From Planctomycetales bacterium (lineage in GTDB: Bacteria > Planctomycetota > Planctomycetia > Pirellulales > Thermoguttaceae): a stretch of DNA of 8,268 nt. Below the pieces are notes generated by a model. That model searched no databases, was not told the origin of the DNA, and saw only the letters and a list, made by a program, of their open reading frames with translations. This document shows, in pieces, positions 1-3,631 of this stretch (its first letter is position 1; every line of letters begins with the position of its first letter). The stretch is taken from NCBI GenBank assembly GCA_007127495.1, contig SKZG01000553.1, forward strand, positions 1-8,268, read 5' to 3'. The translations under genes were made by a program, and so were the position numbers.

Positions 1-54
1 CGCCGTGTGCCGTCCCTGAACCAAAGGCTTTCTGCACTCAGAAACGGAAGAGCC
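1..54 (-). repeat. Partial copy (inverted) of the GGCTCTTCCGTTTCT repeat family
   Basis: Read on the minus strand, bases 54 down to 1 match bases 1716-1769 read on the plus strand at 48 of 54 positions by my count, with no gaps. The copy is cut by the window edge inside a palindrome that is complete in the second copy (1759-1775). The two copies therefore lie in opposite orientation on either side of the permease patch. No coding potential is seen in the repeat. Whether it belongs to a genome-wide family cannot be judged from one window. Confidence 0.85.
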
Positions 55-74
55 GAATAAGTCAATGGCTCACG

Positions 75-98
75 CGAAGGCACGAAGGCACGAAGACG
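75..98. repeat. Short 8-bp tandem repeat (CGAAGGCA, about 3 units)
   Basis: Units CGAAGGCA at 75-82 and 83-90 are identical and are followed by the diverged unit CGAAGACG at 91-98. It sits in non-coding DNA between the partial repeat at 1-54 and the first possible promoter. The rest of 55-240 holds no gene I can support. It contains a 12-bp palindrome (GCGCCCGGGCGC, about 160-171) and an 11-bp direct repeat TTCTCCGCCGC (about 112-122 and 183-193), both possibly just by-products of high GC. Confidence 0.6.
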
Positions 99-242
99 AA
101 CCGGCATCCCTTTCTCCGCCGCGCCTGCCCCGACCGGTTTTACGACTGGCCGGCTACCCGCGCCCGGGCGCGCCCCGCAAGGCTTCTCCGCCGCAGGAAT
201 AAAGGGTCGGGAATCTTTACCCGGGAGTGGGCATGTTCACGA

Positions 243-271
243 TTGACAGGCGTGTCGTAGGATGGTAGTCT
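243..271 (+). promoter_or_regulatory. Possible sigma-70-type promoter
   Basis: A perfect TTGACA (243-248) is followed after 17 bases by TAGTCT (266-271), which keeps the first two and last bases of the -10 consensus. Transcription would start near 278. That is downstream of the ATG at 262, so if this promoter is real the small ORF downstream must begin later. Only pattern matching supports the site. Confidence 0.35.
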
Positions 272-546
272 CACGTGCTGCTGCGACGAGTGGGCGTGGG
301 CCTTGGGGGATATGCATACCGAGCCTTGCATTGACACTTCGCCCCCGCGGCTGGTGCCACTGGCGCGACTTCGAACTGGCCGTTGCCGCGGCGGGCATAA
401 GCCCGTTCCCCTCTGACGCCGAGGCGGTCGAACGCGACGCCGGACGCTACCTCGGCTTCGTCCGCGCCGTCGCCCGGCGGGCCGGCAAACCCCCGGAGAA
501 CCTGTACGATCCTTCGGTCGGCCTGCAGGCCGGAGTCGATACATGA
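262..546 (+). CDS. Small hypothetical protein, start uncertain, possibly a gene remnant
   Basis: I do not recognise this 94-residue ORF. The second half, from about 373 to the stop at 544-546, looks coding: codons strongly favour C or G in the third position and the peptide is well mixed, ending in a segment with YDPSVGLQAG. The first half is less convincing, and the candidate promoter at 243-271 would start transcription after the ATG. An in-frame TTG at 331 is an alternative start. A different frame opens with ATG at 312 behind GGGGG and encodes a short peptide beginning MHTEPCIDTSPPRLVPLARL, which also looks protein-like but stops after 34 residues. The picture could be a small intact gene starting at about 331, or a frameshifted remnant using both frames. 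It ends 13 bases before the convergent permease gene. Confidence 0.3.
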   Translation: MVVSRAAATSGRGPWGICIPSLALTLRPRGWCHWRDFELAVAAAGISPFPSDAEAVERDAGRYLGFVRAVARRAGKPPENLYDPSVGLQAGVDT

Positions 547-559
547 GCGAGCCGTCGGC

Positions 560-1135
560 TCACGCCTTCGGGCGTTCCGTCTTGTGCAACACGGCGAAAA
601 GGCCGATCGCCGCTGCCGCGAGGATGGCAATGAGCACCCAGGGCGACAGGCCGAGCAGTTCGGGAAACCGGATTTTGCCCAGGTCGGCCGTTTTCAGGAT
701 GGTGCCGGAAATGGCCGGATGCAACTCGGCGAAGACGGCCGTGCCGAACAGCATGCCCAGGATCCCGAAAATCGCGTGCCGGGAACCCTCCCCGATAGCT
801 GCCACGCCCGTGCCCGGACAATAGCCCAGCAACGCCATGCCCACGCCGAAAATGGCGCCGCCCAGCAGGTTGGCCACCCAGGTGGCGGGCTTCACGTGCA
901 GGGGCACCTCGCCGAAGACACCCGGCAGGGCCAGCATGGCATAAATGCCGATCGAGCCGACGACTACCGCCGTGAGCATGGTGCGCAGCACGGTGTGGTC
1001 CTTCCACAGGAACTGGCCGAGAATGACGCGGTACTGCGTCACGCCGCCGCGCTGCAGCAGGAATCCGAACACGAGACCGGTGCCGAGGCCGAGCACCAAG
1101 TCGGTCGGGCCGGCGAAACGAAGCGCGTCAAACAT
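560..1135 (-). CDS. YeeE/YedE-type permease, second half-protein (DUF6691-like, GYCPGT motif)
   Basis: This 191-residue membrane protein is about half the length of full YeeE/YedE (TsuA-type) transporters, which import thiosulfate or related sulfur compounds. An early glycine-rich helix leads into the conserved stretch FGFLLQRGGVTQYRVILGQF (residues 23-42). Further helices follow, with the signature GYCPGT at 104-109; Cys106 corresponds to one of the functional cysteines of the family. There are about four to five hydrophobic segments and a short basic tail. The start is ATG at 1133-1135, preceded by GGAGGG eight bases upstream. It overlaps the stop of the upstream permease gene by eight bases, which indicates translational coupling. 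I infer that the two half-proteins form one transporter. The substrate is not shown by the sequence: thiosulfate is the best-documented case, but other sulfur or selenium species remain possible. No rhodanese, TusA or sulfur regulator gene is in view. Confidence 0.9.
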   Translation of the reverse strand: MFDALRFAGPTDLVLGLGTGLVFGFLLQRGGVTQYRVILGQFLWKDHTVLRTMLTAVVVGSIGIYAMLALPGVFGEVPLHVKPATWVANLLGGAIFGVGMALLGYCPGTGVAAIGEGSRHAIFGILGMLFGTAVFAELHPAISGTILKTADLGKIRFPELLGLSPWVLIAILAAAAIGLFAVLHKTERPKA

Positions 1136-1667
1136 GGTTGCGACCCTCCTTTCCGAACAGCAACATCGCCGTAACGATGCCGGTGGTGAAGAACGCGGCG
1201 AAAAAGATCCAGCTACTGACACTCAACTGCAAGCCGCCGCTGATGCCGTGGCCCGACGTACATCCGTCGGCCATGCGTGCGCCTAACAAGACAAGCGCCC
1301 CGCCGAGGAACGCCGCGCCGTAGCGAAGCGGCTTGCTCGGGCCGAATCGCCACTGCCACAGGTTGGGAACCTTCTCGACTTTGTAGGAACCGCCCAGCCT
1401 TGCCGAAAGGAGCGCTCCGAGAAGCAGGCCCAACACGAGCATCGCCTGCCAGTCGACGGCGGGCTGGTCGATCACGCGTCGAGCCAGGTAGGGGTTAGCC
1501 GCCACGTGGCCGGGCGCGACGATCGATTCGATCAGCCCGACCAGGCGGACCATCGTGGTGCTGGTGCCCAACGCCTTTCCCATGAAGGCAAAGGTGATCC
1601 AACTGAGGACCCCGATGCCCGCCCCTACCACGTAAGGCGACCACCGCGGCGTGCGAAGAATGTTCAT
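1128..1667 (-). CDS. YeeE/YedE-type permease, first half-protein (GCTSGHG motif)
   Basis: A 179-residue inner-membrane protein of the YeeE/YedE (PF04143-type) family. A hydrophobic helix occupies about residues 11-30. A periplasmic or loop region with proline and histidine follows (about 52-73), then a helix at 74-92. The conserved WxWRFG-type linker comes next (about 104-109), and the signature GARMADGCTSGHGISGG spans 129-145. Cys136 in GCTSGHG matches a cysteine important for substrate passage in TsuA-type transporters. The start at 1665-1667 is chosen because GGGGAG lies eight bases upstream and the peptide begins in family style. An in-frame ATG at 1763 would add 32 residues encoded by repeat DNA, which is unlikely. 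It is the promoter-proximal gene of a two-gene operon with the overlapping downstream half-permease. A promoter candidate lies inside the repeat element just upstream (1726-1754). Confidence 0.9.
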   Translation of the reverse strand: MNILRTPRWSPYVVGAGIGVLSWITFAFMGKALGTSTTMVRLVGLIESIVAPGHVAANPYLARRVIDQPAVDWQAMLVLGLLLGALLSARLGGSYKVEKVPNLWQWRFGPSKPLRYGAAFLGGALVLLGARMADGCTSGHGISGGLQLSVSSWIFFAAFFTTGIVTAMLLFGKEGRNHV

Positions 1668-1691
1668 AGGCGTAACTCCCCAATGGCAAAT

Positions 1692-1714
1692 GTTCCCAGC
1701 CGGGAACCTTTTTT
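1692..1714. promoter_or_regulatory. GTTCCC/GGGAAC inverted repeat with T-run beside the permease start
   Basis: GTTCCC (1692-1697) and GGGAAC (1702-1707) form a six-base stem with the loop AGCC, followed on the plus strand by C and six T (1709-1714). On the plus strand this has the form of a short intrinsic terminator, but no supported plus-strand gene ends nearby. On the minus strand it lies in the predicted 5' leader of the permease operon, between the candidate promoter and the Shine-Dalgarno sequence, where it could act as an operator or leader hairpin. Both roles are inference. Confidence 0.4.
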
Positions 1715-1814
1715 GGGCTCTTCCGTTTCTAGGTGCAGACAGCCTTGGTTTCAAGGACGGCACACGGCGTGTGCCTACTACATTAAGGTGGCCTGCACCT
1801 AGAAACGAGAGCCC
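1715..1814. repeat. Complete copy of the structured intergenic repeat (about 100 bp)
   Basis: The ends at 1715-1738 and 1793-1814 are inverted repeats (GGGCTCT..CGTTTCTAGGTGCAG) that pair almost completely apart from a two-base bulge. Inside are two further hairpins: CCTTG/CAAGG with loop GTTT (about 1744-1757) and the palindrome GGCACACGGCGTGTGCC (1759-1775). The layout is a long stem closing over two smaller ones. The first 54 bases recur in opposite orientation at 1-54. In the first copy the small hairpin reads CCTT..AGGG, which still pairs by means of a G-T pair. The element resembles a small non-autonomous repeat (REP- or MITE-like). It has no coding capacity. Confidence 0.7.
1726..1754 (-). 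promoter_or_regulatory. Candidate promoter for the permease operon, inside the repeat
   Basis: On the minus strand TTGAAA (1754-1749) is followed after exactly 17 bases by TAGAAA (1731-1726). Transcription would begin near 1719, about 50 bases before the ATG at 1667. The -35 box matches five of six consensus bases and the -10 box four of six, lacking the final T. The matching positions in the other repeat copy (1-54) read CTGAAC and CAGAAA, so the promoter would be specific to this copy. Support is from pattern only. Confidence 0.35.
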
Positions 1815-1821
1815 TTTTTTT
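1793..1821 (+). terminator. Terminator-like T-run at the right end of the repeat
   Basis: The right arm of the long inverted repeat (1793-1814) runs directly into seven T (1815-1821), giving the stem plus U-tract form of an intrinsic terminator for plus-strand transcripts. The loop is large (about 54 bases, itself folded). No plus-strand gene is known to end here, so its use is unproven. It may be an intrinsic property of the repeat. Downstream, 1822-1890 holds only a small hairpin (CCGGG/CCCGG, about 1854-1866) and no gene. Confidence 0.35.
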
Positions 1822-1890
1822 GTGTGACAAGCCGGCCCTACAGGTTCGATGCGCCGGGAGCCCCGGGGGTTACAGCCGAACTGGTAAACT

Positions 1891-2078
1891 CTAGCCCGGA
1901 TTATTCGTCTACGTAGAGTGGTTCAGGGTCGCGTCACTCGATGGTGGGGCTTCACAAGCCGCAGCCGAGCCTATTTCCAACCCGCCGGCCTGGAAGTACG
2001 CCGATCATAGCGACCGATGCCCCACCAAGGAAGCGGCTTGTTTGACCCACCCTACCTATCATGAATAATCCGGGCTAG
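1891..2078. mobile_element. MITE-like 188-bp element with perfect 16-bp terminal inverted repeats
   Basis: CTAGCCCGGATTATTC at 1891-1906 is exactly repeated in inverse at 2063-2078. There is no open reading frame of note between. TA lies near both outer ends (CTAG at each end), so a TA or CTAG target duplication is possible. TA would fit elements mobilised by IS630/mariner-type transposases, but the true boundary cannot be set from one copy. Inside are the palindrome CTACGTAG (1909-1916) and two interleaved inverted pairs: GGTGGGGC 1943-1950 with GCCCCACC 2019-2026, and CAAGCCGC 1955-1962 with GCGGCTTG 2033-2040. The right end overlaps the stop codon of the neighbouring minus-strand gene. Confidence 0.65.
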
Positions 2079-2773
2079 CTGGACCGACCATGAAGCTGAC
2101 CGTTGCCTTGCGCCACCACAATCGATGGCGATGCGCCGTCGAGCAGAATCGTGGGCCGCCCCAACAGCCATCGGGTGCGGAATGTGCCGGTCAGGCGAGC
2201 CTCAAGCACCCGCGTGTGAAAGTAAACCGAGCCTCGATTTCGCCGATCCACGACGCTATAGAACCGGCCTCTTCCACCCATCCGTTGGTTTTCCTCCTCG
2301 ATGAGGAACCCGACCAGGGCCTTCATCAGCACGAAGCGGCCAAAGGCAGGTGGACGGCCCTGCCGGAACCCTTGGTAATCGAACACGTAGCAGTCGCGGG
2401 GCCCCAACTGGAGCGAAAAGCCATCCACCTGCTCGTGAAAACAGCGGCCGGAAACCACCCAGCACACATCGACCCCCTGCCCCTTCCAGATGGCTGCGTA
2501 ACGCCGGGCACCCTGCTCGAACCGGGCGGCGGTCACGCGGGGCAGGATGCGCAACTCGGGCGACCAGCATAATGCGTCATCCGCCGGCACTTCACGCAGC
2601 GCCAAGCCATTTCCAGGAGGGACATCCCCGCCGGAGGGCACCTCCTCGAGAAGGTACACCAAGTCGTGTTCCATATGGTAGACGTGCGCAAGCGCCCCGC
2701 CCACGGCTTCCCCGAGGGCGCGCACGATGCCGCGCCGGTTCCGACGGATCGACAGCCTACGCGTCAGCGTCAT
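2075..2773 (-). CDS. GNAT-like N-acetyltransferase-fold protein, function unknown
   Basis: A 232-residue soluble protein. The N terminus is basic (residues 5-14) and begins a first helix. From about residue 84 the order of elements follows a GNAT acyltransferase. RFEQGARRYAAIW (84-96) fits a helix and strand. A strand with DVCWVVSG (102-109) follows, then CYVFDYQGF (128-136), a helix at about 143-161 where acetyl-CoA would bind, and FYSVVDRRNRGSV (171-183), the V-x-x-x-N-x-x-S segment usual before the last strands. The classical R/Q-x-x-G-x-G/A pyrophosphate motif is not clear, so the CoA assignment is tentative and the substrate unknown. ATG at 2771-2773 is chosen because GAAGGA lies eight bases upstream. 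The stop codon TAG (2077-2075) lies inside the terminal repeat of the adjacent MITE-like element, so the C terminus may have been altered by that insertion. The gene stands alone, divergent from rpsO. Confidence 0.6.
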   Translation of the reverse strand: MTLTRRLSIRRNRRGIVRALGEAVGGALAHVYHMEHDLVYLLEEVPSGGDVPPGNGLALREVPADDALCWSPELRILPRVTAARFEQGARRYAAIWKGQGVDVCWVVSGRCFHEQVDGFSLQLGPRDCYVFDYQGFRQGRPPAFGRFVLMKALVGFLIEEENQRMGGRGRFYSVVDRRNRGSVYFHTRVLEARLTGTFRTRWLLGRPTILLDGASPSIVVAQGNGQLHGRSS

Positions 2774-2785
2774 CGCTCTGGTCCT

Positions 2786-2821
2786 TCATGGGTTATGGCT
2801 CCCAGTAATCATGGGTTATGG
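2786..2821. repeat. 13-bp direct repeat pair upstream of the GNAT-like gene
   Basis: TCATGGGTTATGG occurs at 2786-2798 and again, identical, at 2809-2821, a period of 23 bases, or roughly two helical turns. On the minus strand both copies lie 13-48 bases before the ATG at 2773. Such spacing would suit a regulator binding two sites on one face of DNA, or it may be a simple local duplication. The remaining intergenic region to about 2937 shows no supported gene. Confidence 0.6.
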
Positions 2822-2937
2822 AAGGTGACCACGCAAATCGTTGCAGGCATCCCTGTCGCCGCGTTCAGCGTGTGGGCTTTCGGGGGTGCGAGGCACTGGG
2901 GGACCGGCATTTCGGACACTGCCTTCGGGACAGCCTC

Positions 2938-2982
2938 CTTAAGGTCTATATGTATTCCCCCCTTAAGCACCGCCACTGGCGG
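2938..2982. promoter_or_regulatory. Inverted repeats upstream of the rpsO promoter
   Basis: CTTAAGG (2938-2944) and CCTTAAG (2961-2967) form a seven-base inverted pair around a 16-base AT-rich spacer. A second palindrome, CCGCCACTGGCGG (2970-2982), follows at once. They lie about 40-80 bases before the rpsO -35 box, in the divergent region between the GNAT-like gene and rpsO, and could be protein-binding sites. No regulator can be named. Confidence 0.3.
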
Positions 2983-2987
2983 CGGAG

Positions 2988-3048
2988 AAAAAAAAATTTC
3001 AATTTGGCCCTAGCCCGGCTTCCCATCCGCCGATGGAACTGCTACACT
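2988..3048 (+). promoter_or_regulatory. rpsO promoter with upstream A-tract
   Basis: TTCCCA (3020-3025), 17 bases, then TACACT (3043-3048) form a sigma-70-type promoter with four of six matches at each box. Transcription would begin near 3055. Just upstream is an AT-rich block, nine A (2988-2996), TTT, then AATTT (3001-3005), at about -66 to -50. This resembles an UP element and would suit strong expression of a ribosomal protein gene. The transcript would have a leader of about 120 bases before the rpsO start. Confidence 0.55.
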
Positions 3049-3177
3049 GGCATTCTTCGTGTAGTGAAGTGATCGTGTAACAAGGTTTTAGGTAGGTGGA
3101 GTTCGAGTAGGACAACCGGGAGGTTCGTACTTCGCGGGAAGCCGACGGTCCTCGAGGTCAAGCAGACGCAGTAGCAG

Positions 3178-3447
3178 ATGACCATTACGAAAGAGCGGAA
3201 ACGAGAATTGATTGGAGAGTATCGGCGCGATGACGTCGATACGGGTTCGCCGGAGGTCCAGATCGCGATTCTTACGTCGCGAATCAGTGGGCTGACCGAG
3301 CATCTTCGCACGCACAAGAAGGATTTCGCCTGCCGGCGGGGTCTTCTGATGCTGGTCAGTCGGCGACGGCGTTTGTTGGACTATCTGAAGCGGGTCGATC
3401 CGCAACGATATCTCGACATCCTTCAGCGATTGGGCATCCGCAAGTAG
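3178..3447 (+). CDS. rpsO: 30S ribosomal protein S15
   Basis: S15 binds 16S rRNA early in assembly of the 30S platform and contacts 23S rRNA in a bridge between the subunits. The 89-residue product has the usual bacterial length and the family's hallmarks: [10 protein letters not shown] (21-30), the [11 protein letters not shown] stretch (39-49) and [19 protein letters not shown] (53-71). The rRNA-contacting motif usually reads H-x-x-x-D-x-x-S-R-R-G; here it is [10 protein letters not shown], with Cys52 in place of the common serine. ATG at 3178 gives the standard N terminus, but no clear Shine-Dalgarno sequence precedes it (the preceding bases are AGTAGCAG). rpsO is followed by pnp as in many bacteria. 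The roughly 120-base leader could carry S15 feedback control, as known elsewhere, although I cannot identify the fold here. Confidence 0.97.
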   Translation: MTITKERKRELIGEYRRDDVDTGSPEVQIAILTSRISGLTEHLRTHKKDFACRRGLLMLVSRRRRLLDYLKRVDPQRYLDILQRLGIRK

Positions 3448-3484
3448 TGCGGGGTTTCTCGCCCTGGAAGCCGGTTTCCTCGCA
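3448..3484 (+). other. Possible hairpin in the rpsO-pnp intergenic region
   Basis: GGTTTC (3453-3458) can pair with GAAGCC (3467-3472), and the flanking TGCGG (3448-3452) with TCGCA (3480-3484), using two G-U pairs and leaving a six-base bulge. It begins directly after the rpsO stop codon and has no T-run, so it is not a standard terminator. In E. coli the rpsO-pnp spacer folds into a hairpin cut by RNase III that controls pnp; an equivalent here is inference. The rest of the 184-base spacer shows no supported gene. It contains the short palindrome ACGATCGT near 3498. Confidence 0.25.
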
Positions 3485-3631
3485 TTGCGATCTGCAAACG
3501 ATCGTTCTGGACGGTTGTGGCATGGATTGTTGCCGCCCCGCCGCGAGGGAGTCTTGGGCCATGACGGGGACCGCCCTGTTGGTTGTCACTCTCGAATTCC
3601 ACCGCCTCGCAAGCAAGGTTGGGAGATAGCA

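Noticed and set aside
549..561. Palindrome GAGCCGTCGGCTC between the convergent ORF and the permease gene
   Set aside because: The realistic stem is only about four base pairs and there is no T-run, so a bidirectional terminator is not supported.
584..1174. 196-residue plus-strand ORF opposite the second permease gene
   Set aside because: Its composition is typical of a shadow frame; the minus strand encodes a recognisable permease.
2666..3013. 115-residue plus-strand ORF through the rpsO upstream region
   Set aside because: It begins inside the GNAT-like gene in antisense, crosses the direct repeats, inverted repeats and A-tract, and has no ribosome-binding site. The segment near 2820-2940 looks somewhat protein-like, but nothing else supports it.
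3447..3629. 60-residue ORF in the rpsO-pnp spacer
   Set aside because: It starts on the last base of rpsO, has no Shine-Dalgarno sequence and no family likeness, and the spacer is better explained as a leader of pnp.
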